Assembly (NCBI RefSeq): GCF_023100805.1
Contig: NZ_CP095855.1
Coordinates: 5,683,001-5,747,000 of the forward strand
Origin: Chitinophaga filiformis
GTDB taxonomy: Bacteria > Bacteroidota > Bacteroidia > Chitinophagales > Chitinophagaceae
Direction: 5' to 3'
DNA: 64,000 nt
The notes beneath the pieces were generated by a model that did not search any database, was not told where the DNA came from, and saw only the letters and a program-made list of their open reading frames with translations. How positions within the stretch are numbered: position 1 is the stretch's first letter; every line of letters begins with the position of its first letter. Positions 7,384 to 16,758 of the stretch are shown piece by piece. Position numbers and translations under genes: made by a program.

Positions 7384-8268
7384 ATGAAAAACAACTCCCT
7401 CATGATCTTGCTTTGCCTGGCTATTGCCAGCTGTCAGAAAAACAATTCAGTATCTCCCGACATTGCCGATGAAAAACGCTCTTTATCGACCGGTGTCACA
7501 GCAGCCGCCAGCAGTGTAACAGTAAATACAGAATCTGCGCTGAAAGCAGCTATCAGTGCTGCAAAGCCAGGCGACATTATCACTATCAGCGGAACGATTA
7601 AACTTACGAGTACCCTACAGTTGCTTAACAGCGGTACCTCCAGTGCCAAGATCAATTTCACCGGTGGTGTATTAGACTGTTCGGGTATCTCTTCCGGCTG
7701 GGGCGTAAAATGTAACGGAAGCTATTGGAACATTACTAACATGACCATTAAGAATGCACCGGATTGCGGTCTCGTATTCCAGTATGGCGGTTACAACTAT
7801 GTATATAATGTGACCACTTCCGGCAATCATGATTCCGGTTTGCAGATCTATAACCAGTCGCACCACAATAACATCAGTTATTGCAACTCCAATGACAACT
7901 ATGACACGCAGAATGGCGGTGAAAATGCAGACGGCTTTGCCTGTAAATTGTCGGCCGGAGCAGGTAACCGCTTCGACCACTGTACGGCCAACCACAATTC
8001 GGACGACGGTTGGGACCTGTATGGGCAACCTTCTACAGTGACCATCACCAATTGCACTGCCACGAACAACGGGTATGGCGGCAACGGAGATGGTAATGGC
8101 TTTAAGCTTGGCAGTTCGGGGCAGAACATACCACATACTGTTACAGGCTGCACATCCAGCTATAATAAGGCTTCAGGTTATGATGGGAACGGGAACACCG
8201 GTCACATTACCACTACCGGCAGCTCAGGTACCGGCAATGGGAAAGCGCTGTTTTACAGGATATATTAA
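7384..8268 (+). CDS. PL9-like pectate lyase, lipoprotein (short)
   Basis: A 294-residue right-handed beta-helix lipoprotein (lipobox ending at Cys17, IASC). It matches polysaccharide lyase family 9, which cleaves polygalacturonate by beta-elimination. Asp183 (NADGFACK), Asp207, Asp208 and Asp211 (NSDDGWDL) line up with the calcium ligands Asp209/233/234/237 of Pel9A; the 24-residue spacing is preserved. Lys241 (GNGFKLG) corresponds to the catalytic Lys273. Only about 50 residues follow the lysine, fewer than in typical PL9 enzymes, so the helix is short at its C-terminus. It is a single gene with no PUL partners adjacent. Confidence 0.85.
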   Translation: MKNNSLMILLCLAIASCQKNNSVSPDIADEKRSLSTGVTAAASSVTVNTESALKAAISAAKPGDIITISGTIKLTSTLQLLNSGTSSAKINFTGGVLDCSGISSGWGVKCNGSYWNITNMTIKNAPDCGLVFQYGGYNYVYNVTTSGNHDSGLQIYNQSHHNNISYCNSNDNYDTQNGGENADGFACKLSAGAGNRFDHCTANHNSDDGWDLYGQPSTVTITNCTATNNGYGGNGDGNGFKLGSSGQNIPHTVTGCTSSYNKASGYDGNGNTGHITTTGSSGTGNGKALFYRIY

Positions 8269-8389
8269 AGATTGATATGGGGCGGTCAATTTCCGTCCTG
8301 ACTTCCCGGAGAATAGCTTTTTAGCTGCTAATCCATCTTGAGCAGTGATAACGCCCATGATAATCGATTTGCATCCGGTTAAGGTAGAC

Positions 8390-8429
8390 ATAACAAAAGG
8401 CCATTATTGTTCTAATGACCTTTTGTTAT
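8390..8429. terminator. Hairpin between convergent genes
   Basis: ATAACAAAAGG pairs with CCTTTTGTTAT (11 bp) with partial further pairing inside. It lies between the PL9 gene (+) and the SYLF gene (-), so a bidirectional terminator is likely. Confidence 0.6.
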
Positions 8430-8473
8430 ATCAGTTAAAATATAAGCTTAAAGAAAGTTTTCGGAAAGCATCC

Positions 8474-9013
8474 TTATTTAGCACTTCCCTGATAAGTAAA
8501 TTTCTGTCCGCCAAGGGCAGCCTCAAGCATTAAACCGCCTTTCTCCTGTGTAAAGACGAGTACACCATCACGGTACTTAACATTGGCAGCAGCACCCTCT
8601 TTGGCAGCGATCGCTGAGGCCTGTCCTGAAAATTCGAGCTTGTTGTCTTTAAAGTGATCCAGTGCGGCCTTGTCTTCAAAGAAGATCACTTCTCTATACG
8701 CCTGTCCACCAAACTGGAAACCTGCAGTGACCTGTACCATTTTTGCCAGGCCAATGAATTTTCCTTTTTCATAAACGGCTCCCCTGCCGGCAGCTCCACC
8801 AACACCTGCAGCACCTTTACCTACATTGGGGAAAATGACATATCCGTAACTATGGTCAAAAAGAGCATCCATTAGTTTGTCTGTCTGAACAAAGGCAGCT
8901 TTCGCCTTTCTGCTGTCATCAATAATCCTTTGTTTTTCCTGCCCTCTAACCATCAACGGAAGTAATGAGCCTGCTAGCAAAATAACGGCAAGGCCAATCA
9001 GATACTTTTTCAT
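8474..9013 (-). CDS. SYLF/Ysc84-domain secreted protein
   Basis: A 179-residue protein with an N-terminal signal peptide (ending near VRGQ) followed by one SYLF (DUF500) domain. The family pattern is visible in YGYVIFPNVGKGAAGVGGAAGRGAVYE and GFQFGGQAYREVIFF. Eukaryotic SYLF domains bind phosphoinositides; bacterial ones are exported and little studied, so a role in envelope lipid contact is inference only. It is a single-gene unit ending at a shared terminator with the PL9 gene. Confidence 0.85.
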   Translation of the reverse strand: MKKYLIGLAVILLAGSLLPLMVRGQEKQRIIDDSRKAKAAFVQTDKLMDALFDHSYGYVIFPNVGKGAAGVGGAAGRGAVYEKGKFIGLAKMVQVTAGFQFGGQAYREVIFFEDKAALDHFKDNKLEFSGQASAIAAKEGAAANVKYRDGVLVFTQEKGGLMLEAALGGQKFTYQGSAK

Positions 9014-9255
9014 GGCAATAACTTTTGGTTAGAAAATTATAACCGGGCACGGCAAATCATTTCATGTGACTAACCAGGCACGGTCTGTCCTCATAATGCA
9101 AGTAATATGCCATCGCCAACAATAACCACAACGACGATATCTTCAGGTAGAAAGTTTATTTAATATTAGCAGATGTTTAGCACCAGCTGTGTCTCAAAAA
9201 CACTTATATTCGTTACGATAATTTTATAACCCAGACACAAAAAGAACCATTATCT

Positions 9256-9645
9256 ATGAGAAAGTTGTTCCCTGTTGCATTAATGCTATGCGCTATCTTT
9301 TCTTTATCCAGTTTTGCACCTGTACGTTCTGACGCTCCTGCGATCGAAAAGACTGCACGCAGGTATTCTTTTCCGATCTCCGGTACTACCGATGGTACAC
9401 CCGGAGCCGGCCAGCCTGCCGGTACCATTGCCTACGAAATAAATGGCAGTGGAACTATCCCGTCTTCCATCACCTTCAGAACCTTGTCCGGTACTTCATT
9501 GGGAACTTATCCTTTTAGCCTGAGCTCTCCCGGAAACTACCTGGCTGGCGGCATGAAAACACAAACGTCGATTACAGCGGTGTATTTTCACATCAGCAAC
9601 GCATGCGGCACCGGATATTGCGTAGAGTTCATTGGCGGAATTTGA
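9256..9645 (+). CDS. Hypothetical secreted small protein
   Basis: A 129-residue protein with a signal peptide (cleavage near SSFAPVRSDA). The rest is rich in Gly, Ser and Thr with predicted beta strands, and two cysteines near the C-terminus (ACGTGYC) may form a disulphide. I recognise no family. It is monocistronic, with a strong terminator starting 48 bp past its stop. Confidence 0.6.
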   Translation: MRKLFPVALMLCAIFSLSSFAPVRSDAPAIEKTARRYSFPISGTTDGTPGAGQPAGTIAYEINGSGTIPSSITFRTLSGTSLGTYPFSLSSPGNYLAGGMKTQTSITAVYFHISNACGTGYCVEFIGGI

Positions 9646-9692
9646 TAGCTAAGTAACGCTTAACGTCGTACAATTCTTTCAATATGGCAAAG

Positions 9693-9729
9693 AGAGCCTG
9701 TATCAAAATTGAAGATACAGGCTCTTTTT
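9693..9729 (+). terminator. Rho-independent terminator
   Basis: AGAGCCTGTATC pairs exactly with GATACAGGCTCT (12 bp), followed by TTTTTATT. It ends the secreted-protein transcript. Confidence 0.9.
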
Positions 9730-9901
9730 ATTCGGGTACCTGATTAAGGCGGATGTCGTTCTGCTTTCCGCTTCCACCCGGATTACAAATACAATAACAT
9801 AAGCACCCGCGTTAGCCCCGTCTGAGCAATATCAGTTATTGAAATCCTCAGAATCAGTCTTTGTCCTGCTCTTCATCACCTTTTTCAAATCGTATCTGTT
9901 C

Positions 9902-9909
9902 TAGGTTTG
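9902..9909 (+). promoter_or_regulatory. Promoter -7 element of the OmpW-like gene
   Basis: TAGGTTTG matches TAnnTTTG exactly, 26 nt upstream of ATG 9936. It rules out the longer open frame starting at 9861. Confidence 0.55.
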
Positions 9910-9935
9910 CATCATCAAGAAACCAAATCACAATT

Positions 9936-10571
9936 ATGAAAAAGGTACTTTTATTCAACATCTTATGCTGCCTCAGTTTATTAGGCTTTGCTCAACAGAA
10001 AGGAGAATGGCGTGCACGCCTGAGAGCTACCGCTGTAGTTCCTGATGCCAGTGCTACGATCAGCACTATAGGCGGAAGCGTTGATATCTCTAATACAGTG
10101 ATCCCCGAGCTGGACTTCACCTATTTCCTTTTTAACCGCGTATCTGCTAATCTCATACTGGGAACGACCAGGCATAAAGTAACGGCTAAGGGCACTGCTC
10201 TTGGTGATGTGGACCTAGGAAAAGTATGGCTGCTGCCTCCTACCCTGACCTTTCTCTATCACCAGCCTGTAGGCAAAGGAATATTGCCGTATGCCGGTGC
10301 AGGCGTCAACTACACGATATTCTACGGTGCGAAAGAAGGCCCTGCCATTGCAGATATCTCTTACAAAAATAAATTCGGCTTTGCCACCCAGCTGGGGGTT
10401 GATATAGATATCAGCAAAAAATGGTTTATTAACGTAGATGCAAAGAAGATCTGGCTGAAAACAGAAAACACTGTCACCACAGTTCCAGAAGTAGCCGGAG
10501 GCGCAACCGTATATGCAGATACGAAGATCAATCCCTGGCTATTCAGTGTAGGTGCGGGATTTAAGTTTTGA
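9936..10571 (+). CDS. OmpW-family outer-membrane beta-barrel protein
   Basis: A 211-residue protein starting at ATG 9936 with a classic signal peptide (ends FAQ). OmpW features are visible: alternating hydrophobic strands, the central WLLPPTLTFLYHQPVGKGILPYAGAGVNYT segment in two parts, and a C-terminal strand ending in Phe (SVGAGFKF), as required for barrel insertion. OmpW proteins are 8-stranded pores for small hydrophobic compounds. The frame runs upstream to 9861, but that part overlaps the promoter. Confidence 0.88.
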   Translation: MKKVLLFNILCCLSLLGFAQQKGEWRARLRATAVVPDASATISTIGGSVDISNTVIPELDFTYFLFNRVSANLILGTTRHKVTAKGTALGDVDLGKVWLLPPTLTFLYHQPVGKGILPYAGAGVNYTIFYGAKEGPAIADISYKNKFGFATQLGVDIDISKKWFINVDAKKIWLKTENTVTTVPEVAGGATVYADTKINPWLFSVGAGFKF

Positions 10572-10631
10572 TAAAGGAGATACCAGGACAGGAGTTTTCC
10601 TGTAACATTTCAAACATGATGGCATATAAAG

Positions 10632-10662
10632 CGAGGCAATATCATCGTATGATACTGCCTCG
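10632..10662 (+). terminator. Terminator after the OmpW-like gene
   Basis: CGAGGCA-a-TATCAT pairs with ATGATA-c-TGCCTCG around CGT, followed by TTTC. One internal mismatch. Confidence 0.75.
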
Positions 10663-10767
10663 TTTCATTCAGATACTTATAAAGTTTGCCAATATCGAAG
10701 CGCCCCTAAGGTGCTTATTTTGCTTTTCGGGTCCTCCTCTCTTCTAGAGACACACATATGCAGAAAC

Positions 10768-11331
10768 TTATTGCTGCACTTCTGCTACCAATTTCAAGTT
10801 TCGTAGACTATACAATAATATCTTATACACATCAGCCTTATCATACTTCCCATTATTGTTGCTATCAAAATGCCCCGTAATTAGGATATTTCCTGTTTTA
10901 TTATTGATCACCCAATCACGCGCAAAAAAATTATCATCGGTCAACTGTACAACATCCTTCCCATCCGGAGAAACTACAAGAATCTGAGTGGGATCGTCCC
11001 AGTCAATATGCTTGTTGTTATCAAGATTTACGGTTTTCGCCGTTACGAGCACCTTGTTAATCTGTAAACTATCTATTTTGATCTGCTCAACGTGATGCAG
11101 ACTTGCGTCTTTAGGAAAATCAACCCGTTTCATCTGACCATTTTCGGTATTAACGAACAGGAGATACTGACTCTTAACTGCAAGCATTTTTCCCCAGTTT
11201 TCAACTTTTGACACCACGTATTCAGTCCCTTTAAGTTCCATCAGTCTGCCCGAATAAAGGTAATTATATTTATCCTGTCCATAGGCAGAAACTGTTAGTA
11301 TTGAGAGAAATAGGATAACAATATGTTTCAT
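10768..11331 (-). CDS. Hypothetical secreted protein with an EF-hand-like loop
   Basis: A 187-residue protein with a signal peptide (ends AYGQ). The middle has short beta-strand motifs resembling a propeller fragment (TQILVVSPDGKDVVQLTDD). Near the C-terminus DSNNNGKYDKADVYK resembles a calcium-binding EF-hand or dockerin loop. No family recognised. It follows the VWA-protein gene on the same strand after 52 bp, so they may be co-transcribed. Confidence 0.6.
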   Translation of the reverse strand: MKHIVILFLSILTVSAYGQDKYNYLYSGRLMELKGTEYVVSKVENWGKMLAVKSQYLLFVNTENGQMKRVDFPKDASLHHVEQIKIDSLQINKVLVTAKTVNLDNNKHIDWDDPTQILVVSPDGKDVVQLTDDNFFARDWVINNKTGNILITGHFDSNNNGKYDKADVYKILLYSLRNLKLVAEVQQ

Positions 11332-11383
11332 TTTATAGTCTTTATGTTTGTGATCGGGTACTGTTCAGATGCCCAATAGGCCT

Positions 11384-12619
11384 CTAAAACTTGGCATTGG
11401 CCTTCAGGTGGATATTCTTCTTTTCAGTTTGCTTCTGTATGCTTTTGTATATCCTGTTTGTAAACGAGCTATCTACGCTCGCAGCTTCGCGGCTTTTCAG
11501 ATCTTTCTCTATATACTCCTGCCGCTGTTTGGTGAATTTGACCAGTTCCCTGTTGAGGCTATCTCTCTCAGCTATTTTTTGCTCAAGGAATACCTTCCGC
11601 TGTGCAGCTGTCATGTTTTTAATAAGATCAGGCAATTCCTCTTCTTTTATAGAATCAAGGCTTACTGATTTGTCTTTATAACTCTCCAGCAGTTCTTTCT
11701 GACCATAGTATGCAACTTTACCCGCTTTGGTTGAATTATACTCTGCCCTTTGCGCCTTTACGTTCGCTTTGGTTCCACTGGCAATTATTTTGCTGTTGGA
11801 TACTTTTTCATATGCAGCTGACTTTTCTTTTGCACTGCCATAATAAATCCTGGTATTATCCAACTTGTCTGACAGATCGGCAATCGCCTCATCATACGGG
11901 GTGTTCACTTCTATATCATTGGCATCCATCCCTACCTGTGCATAGCTACCCTGGTTGCATGCCGCTATCTCCTTCCATATACGCATTGCCTTACTGTCGT
12001 TCCCCATCAGGATCGTATTTAATACAATGTCCCTTTTTTTAGCCAGCCCACAACTTACCGGGTATTTTATATCGTCCTGGTAATCCATATGCGGAGCACG
12101 ATCCCCCACCAGGAATACTGTTTTATACGTATTGTAAGCGGTATCCCAGCTAAATTTTGTCACTGCCTCATACAGGGCCTGGTTCACGCTCTCCGGCTCA
12201 TCTCCCCCACCTTCTGCCGCTATCTGCATCAGTTTTGCATATACGTCGTCTATGTCGCTGGATAAAGCGACCTTCCTGGTGACAAATACATCTCCTTTGT
12301 CGCGGTAAAACAATAATCCCATCTCAATTACGGGCGCCGGTTCAGCCTGCGCAAGACTGCCCGCAATAGACCATATCTTCTCCTTTGCAGCGCCTATCAG
12401 GCCACTCATGCTGCCCGTGGCATCTAAAGCGAATACTATCTGGATTTTAGCCTGAGTGGTATTGCGTTTATCCTGCACCTTATCCAAAGCAGTATCCGCC
12501 GGCACTGTTATAGATCGCCGGTCTGTAATACTGTTTTTCTGCGTGTAAGGATTAAAGTTACTGGTAAACAATGAGGCTCCAACAATTGTCAGAATAGGAA
12601 AGAGAATTCTCTGGCTCAT
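11384..12619 (-). CDS. Secreted VWA-domain protein
   Basis: A 411-residue protein with an N-terminal hydrophobic signal and a von Willebrand A domain from about residue 58. The MIDAS metal motif reads D66-ATG-S70-M-S72, followed by GGGDEPESVNQAL, typical of bacterial VWA proteins. The C-terminal ~150 residues are charged and probably helical (repeated Lys/Glu, AAQRKVFLEQKIAERDS). VWA domains mediate metal-dependent protein contacts; the partner is unknown. The small secreted protein gene follows on the same strand. Confidence 0.82.
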   Translation of the reverse strand: MSQRILFPILTIVGASLFTSNFNPYTQKNSITDRRSITVPADTALDKVQDKRNTTQAKIQIVFALDATGSMSGLIGAAKEKIWSIAGSLAQAEPAPVIEMGLLFYRDKGDVFVTRKVALSSDIDDVYAKLMQIAAEGGGDEPESVNQALYEAVTKFSWDTAYNTYKTVFLVGDRAPHMDYQDDIKYPVSCGLAKKRDIVLNTILMGNDSKAMRIWKEIAACNQGSYAQVGMDANDIEVNTPYDEAIADLSDKLDNTRIYYGSAKEKSAAYEKVSNSKIIASGTKANVKAQRAEYNSTKAGKVAYYGQKELLESYKDKSVSLDSIKEEELPDLIKNMTAAQRKVFLEQKIAERDSLNRELVKFTKQRQEYIEKDLKSREAASVDSSFTNRIYKSIQKQTEKKNIHLKANAKF

Positions 12620-12787
12620 GAAAAGTTGATTTTAGGTGATACCTAACAGGATTCCCTGAAAATCAGATTTCCATAAATGCAGTTGTTAAGAATATCTTAA
12701 AAGAAAAAACAGCTTGATTTTCATGCAATTGCTGAATTGAAGAAATACATCTTTTTGTGGATACAAGATCAAACTTTAACGCTGTTC

Positions 12788-13585
12788 TTATTCTTTCCGG
12801 AACACACCTTCCAGGTTCAGTATCCTGATATTCCTGAAATCTATCGGTTGTCCTTCACTCTGCAGGGCAATAAATCCGCTACTCAGCAATTTCCCGTCCT
12901 GCTTCTGCGTAGCGTCAAATCCGTTCACCACTGGTCCGCCTATTTGTGGTTTCGAATACCTCAATACCGTGTCGCCGTTGATAATATGTGTGATCAGCGA
13001 ATCTCCCAGCACGATCAGTTCTGCCTGTATCCACTCGTCCTTACCATAGGTCTTTGAACTGGAGTTTATACAATGCCGGGTATCCAGTTTTCCTTCATAT
13101 ACGATATGTGTACCGGGAGAGCACATATTACCCGTAGGTCTGGGTTTTCCGTCGTCCAGCCCCGCCAGGAACTGCATTTCGATAGAAATAGGCCAATCCT
13201 GCTCTTTGGGCATAGTACGGGGATCCTGCGAATGATACATCAATCCGCTGTTAAGCATCGTATAAGAAGGCGCTGTTTTCACCCATTCTCCCGTAAAACG
13301 GTACTCCAGTTTCAGATGGTAATAAGAAAAGGGAACTTTATAATACAAGTGTCCAAACTGCTCATTAAAATTACCGTATTGATCATAGCGCACCTGTATA
13401 GTACTGTCCTGCACCCGGAAGGTATTACCAAAATTATCACCGGTTTCATGATGGTGGATCTTTACGATCCAGTCATTAATATCTTTACCATTAAATAACG
13501 GCGTCCATTGCTCCTGCGCCCGGGCAACATACTGAAAGATGACAGCCGGCAGCAGGAAAGCCAGCATTCGTAATGTGTTTATCAT
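12788..13585 (-). CDS. DUF1080 (3-keto-disaccharide hydrolase-like) secreted protein
   Basis: A 265-residue protein with a signal peptide (ends ARAQ) and one DUF1080 jelly-roll domain opening with the hallmark PLFNGKDINDWIVK. DUF1080 proteins have a concanavalin-like fold and several act on 3-keto sugars or bind glycans. Typical strand motifs (YYHLKLEYRF, NSGLMYHSQDP, IEMQFLAG) are present. It is monocistronic with no sugar-oxidoreductase partner next to it, so the substrate is unknown. Confidence 0.88.
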   Translation of the reverse strand: MINTLRMLAFLLPAVIFQYVARAQEQWTPLFNGKDINDWIVKIHHHETGDNFGNTFRVQDSTIQVRYDQYGNFNEQFGHLYYKVPFSYYHLKLEYRFTGEWVKTAPSYTMLNSGLMYHSQDPRTMPKEQDWPISIEMQFLAGLDDGKPRPTGNMCSPGTHIVYEGKLDTRHCINSSSKTYGKDEWIQAELIVLGDSLITHIINGDTVLRYSKPQIGGPVVNGFDATQKQDGKLLSSGFIALQSEGQPIDFRNIRILNLEGVFRKE

Positions 13586-13895
13586 AACGGAAAATAAGTG
13601 CTAAACCTAAATATAAACAGAAATTATTGCTTTTTCATTTCTCTTTGGTAACCCACCGCTCAGGTATCCTGTCATCGATTAATATTCCGGTCGGGTAACA
13701 CCGCCAACGTTGTGACATAATACACCAGGGAAATCACCATTAAATTAAATATGGACAGTTGCCGGAACTCCCGTACCTTTGATCCAACTTTTCTCCCTAT
13801 AACCAGCTCTTAGCACCAAACATCCCATCTTATTTAAACCCCGTTTTACAACAGCGCTTTGCAGAAATTATCAGATCAACCTATAAATTTTTGCG
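13586..13895. other. Divergent intergenic region with a promoter-like motif
   Basis: TACCTTTG at 13774-13781 (+) fits the TAnnTTTG consensus and lies 114 nt before the ATG at 13896, implying a leader of about 100 nt. I see no structured RNA or small frame in that leader. Nothing else stands out. Confidence 0.45.
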
Positions 13896-14390
13896 ATGAA
13901 AAAGAACTATTACCTGCTGCTGCTCCTGCTGCTCTGTAGCGTAAGCCCCATAGCGGCCCAAAAACGGTTTATACGGATTTACGACCAACAGGGGCAATTG
14001 ATTGCCAAAGGCGATTTCACGGCCACCACAGACACCTCCATCATACTTCAGGGTCATAAGACACAGACTGAGGTTCCCCTGAGAGACATCGGCACCATCA
14101 AAACCAAAAGAACATTTGGTCATGCCATCGCTATAGCAGCAACTATTGGCGTAGTATCGGGTGCTATTCTTGGCCTGGCAACAGGACAAGCCAGTGAGGA
14201 TGTATGGGGAGGATTGGGGTACGAGAGCTCTCCCGGCGATGACATTGCTACAGGTGCATTAAGCGGTCTTGCGATCGGCGCTACCGTGGGTACCATTATC
14301 TCCGTGAGCCAGAAAAGAAAAACAATCATTATAAATGGGAATATGACTGACTGGCAGCTGAAAAGGAAAGTCCTGGACAATTGGCGCTGA
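13896..14390 (+). CDS. Hypothetical envelope protein with glycine-rich membrane segments
   Basis: A 164-residue protein with a signal peptide (ends IAAQ) and a short beta-rich N-terminal domain. Two small-residue-rich hydrophobic stretches follow (AIAIAATIGVVSGAILGLATG and GALSGLAIGATVGTIISV), resembling glycine-zipper segments. The C-terminus is basic. No family assigned. It converges on the M1 peptidase gene. Confidence 0.6.
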   Translation: MKKNYYLLLLLLLCSVSPIAAQKRFIRIYDQQGQLIAKGDFTATTDTSIILQGHKTQTEVPLRDIGTIKTKRTFGHAIAIAATIGVVSGAILGLATGQASEDVWGGLGYESSPGDDIATGALSGLAIGATVGTIISVSQKRKTIIINGNMTDWQLKRKVLDNWR

Positions 14391-14456
14391 CGAGGATCTG
14401 CCGGTGACGGACATTCAATACAAGTCACGGAATTCACCATTCAGACTGTCCCACGT

Positions 14457-16409
14457 TTATTTCTTCAACTCATACACATTATTACTTCTGTCTACATCCG
14501 GATAAACCTGGTCGGGATCAATAACAACCCTGGAAACAGTCTCATTCCTGTCAGCCGCAAAGGTATAAGCCGTATTATACTGCCATATCTCTATGGGAAA
14601 AGACCTCCGCTCGTGTATGCCATTCACGTACGTAATGTCTACCAAAAGAGGCATGGCCGCCCTTTCAATATTCTCGATAGTCACCATGGTCTTGTTCCCG
14701 CCACTATTCTCAACTTTAGCGATCTTCTGGTCCAGCCTGAAGTTCTCCATAAACATGGACTTCCAGAACCAGGTCAGGTCTTCCCCTACTGAAGCGTTCA
14801 TACTTCTGAAAAAGTCCCATGGCGTAGGGTGTTTATATGCCCAGTCGTTGATATATTTCCCGAAAGCTGCGTCAAAACGTTTGACGCCAACAATTTCATT
14901 ACGCAGCAAGGCCAGCAGATATGCTACTTTCTGGTACTGGACATTATACACCTGGTTACCGGGAGTTATGTCAGGCCTGCTTAAAATAGGTAATAATGAA
15001 TCGGCAAAAAGAGCTGTAACAGGCATGTCAATCTCCGCATATCCCCTGAACTCACCTTTGTTAAACTCCTTTGTTGCGATATTATCTATAAAGAGGTTGA
15101 ACCCTTCGTCCATCCAGGCATATTTTCGCTCATTACTGCCGACTACCATAGGGAACCAGGTATGCCCCAATTCATGATTTACAACGGCCCAGTAGATGTT
15201 ACCTGTGTCTCTCGCGGAGCAGAACACGATACCGGGATATTCCATACCATCCAGGTTGGATGCAACATTGACCGCCTTATTGAATGGATATGTAAACCAT
15301 TTTTCTGAAAAGTGCTGCAGGGTGAATTTAATGTACTCGCCAGACCTTGCCCAGCTATTCGGCTTGTCTGATTCCAGGGGGTACAAAGAACTACCCATTA
15401 CTTTTTTCCCGTTTCCCAGGCTGAATGAGGACGCTTCCCATATAAATGATTTAGATGCTGTCCATGCGAAATCCCTGGTGCGGTCCATCTTAAACTTCCA
15501 GGTACATGTTGGTTTCGCTGGCCGGGAAGAAGCTTCCGCCACCTCTTTTGCCGATCTGATAAACACAGGGTCTGAACCAGCTTTGGCAGCCTGCCACCGT
15601 TTGAGTTGAACAGGCGTCAACACTTCCTCAGGATTCAACAGATCGCCGGAGGCCTCTACAAGGTAGGATGAAGGCAGGGTGATATTCACCTGGAAATTAC
15701 CGAAGTCAAGATAGAACTCACCGTTGCCAAGATATGGTAGGGTATTCCAGCCTTCTGCATCATCTAAGACACACATCCGCGGATACCACTGCGCTACAGC
15801 ATAAATATCACCATTCTTCGAGGGCATAATATCCGTTCTGTTCACCTGGAAATCCGCATTCTTATAATTGACCGGGAAGAGATAACTGTATTGTATCCGG
15901 AAAGTTAACTGCTGACCTTTTTGCAGCGGTTGTGACAGCGACAACTTCATTCTTGTATCGTAAACATCATAGGTAATACTGCCTGCAGAAGCGCCGGCGG
16001 GTTTTACATCTTCAATCTGAAATCCACCATCGGCTACTTTTTTTTCAGCATCCTTATACTGAAATAACCCCGACAGGATCCCCCTGGAATCATGTTTGTA
16101 GACATTCTGGTCCAGCTGCAGCCACAAAGAAGAAAGCGCCTTCGGACTATTGTTCGTGTAAGTAATCGTTGCCGTCCCTTTAATAACATTTTTATGGTCA
16201 TCCAACGTTACATCCAATACATAATCAGATTGGTTCTGCCAATAGGCGGGCCCTGGTTCTCCGGTGGCTGTGCGGTACTCATTGCCCGGCGGCAGTAAGG
16301 GGAGTGCGGGGAATAATGTAGCCGGATGATACCTGGATTGACTACGTGATATGTGACCGGTAAAAACGAGGATAGTGATGGCGGCAATTTTTGCAAAACG
16401 CTTATACAT
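14457..16409 (-). CDS. M1-family zinc metallopeptidase, exported
   Basis: A 650-residue aminopeptidase-like protein with an N-terminal signal. The zinc site is HELGH at residues 412-416 with the third ligand Glu435 (DEGFN). The substrate-recognition motif usually written GAMEN is GMEYPG at 388-393, a common Bacteroidota variant. An N-terminal beta domain (about 60-260) precedes the catalytic domain, as in the M1 fold. It lacks the large C-terminal domain of PepN. It probably trims peptides in the periplasm or outside the cell. Monocistronic. Confidence 0.9.
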   Translation of the reverse strand: MYKRFAKIAAITILVFTGHISRSQSRYHPATLFPALPLLPPGNEYRTATGEPGPAYWQNQSDYVLDVTLDDHKNVIKGTATITYTNNSPKALSSLWLQLDQNVYKHDSRGILSGLFQYKDAEKKVADGGFQIEDVKPAGASAGSITYDVYDTRMKLSLSQPLQKGQQLTFRIQYSYLFPVNYKNADFQVNRTDIMPSKNGDIYAVAQWYPRMCVLDDAEGWNTLPYLGNGEFYLDFGNFQVNITLPSSYLVEASGDLLNPEEVLTPVQLKRWQAAKAGSDPVFIRSAKEVAEASSRPAKPTCTWKFKMDRTRDFAWTASKSFIWEASSFSLGNGKKVMGSSLYPLESDKPNSWARSGEYIKFTLQHFSEKWFTYPFNKAVNVASNLDGMEYPGIVFCSARDTGNIYWAVVNHELGHTWFPMVVGSNERKYAWMDEGFNLFIDNIATKEFNKGEFRGYAEIDMPVTALFADSLLPILSRPDITPGNQVYNVQYQKVAYLLALLRNEIVGVKRFDAAFGKYINDWAYKHPTPWDFFRSMNASVGEDLTWFWKSMFMENFRLDQKIAKVENSGGNKTMVTIENIERAAMPLLVDITYVNGIHERRSFPIEIWQYNTAYTFAADRNETVSRVVIDPDQVYPDVDRSNNVYELKK

Positions 16410-16758
16410 GTTGTAATCAGGTTATGAATATTATCGGAAAACAAGCATTCAGCCTCTCTTCTATACGGAAAGCAGTTCATCATCTCATTGTTCACCTGCC
16501 AGCGCATTTCAATGACAGCCCGGACGGCGGAATCCTGATCCGGGGACGTTCAATCCGGGTAAACTACAATATTTTTTTTCACCGGCAAAGCCCCATCCAT
16601 CGCTTCACCCAATGAAAAAAACGGCATCCTGACATCGTTCACACAGGTAAATAAAAATTCGGCCATTAAATTAATATAATTTAACTTTATTACTCATTAT
16701 CTACCTAGTAATTACCCCTCCTCTCTACCTATTTTTTAATTTTAAAAAACCAAAATCG
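16410..16758. other. Divergent intergenic region, nothing clear
   Basis: About 350 bp between the M1 peptidase and the tandem-domain lipoprotein. A one-mismatch -7 candidate (TAACTTTA, 16682-16689) lies about 70 nt upstream of the plus-strand gene. The open frames here show no protein-like features. Confidence 0.4.

Noticed and set aside
6422..7400. A DarT-like toxin partner for the macro-domain gene
   Set aside because: No ADP-ribosyltransferase-like frame is present on either strand near it.
9861..9935. N-terminal extension of the OmpW-like protein
   Set aside because: It overlaps the -7 element at 9902-9909, and the signal peptide starts at 9936.
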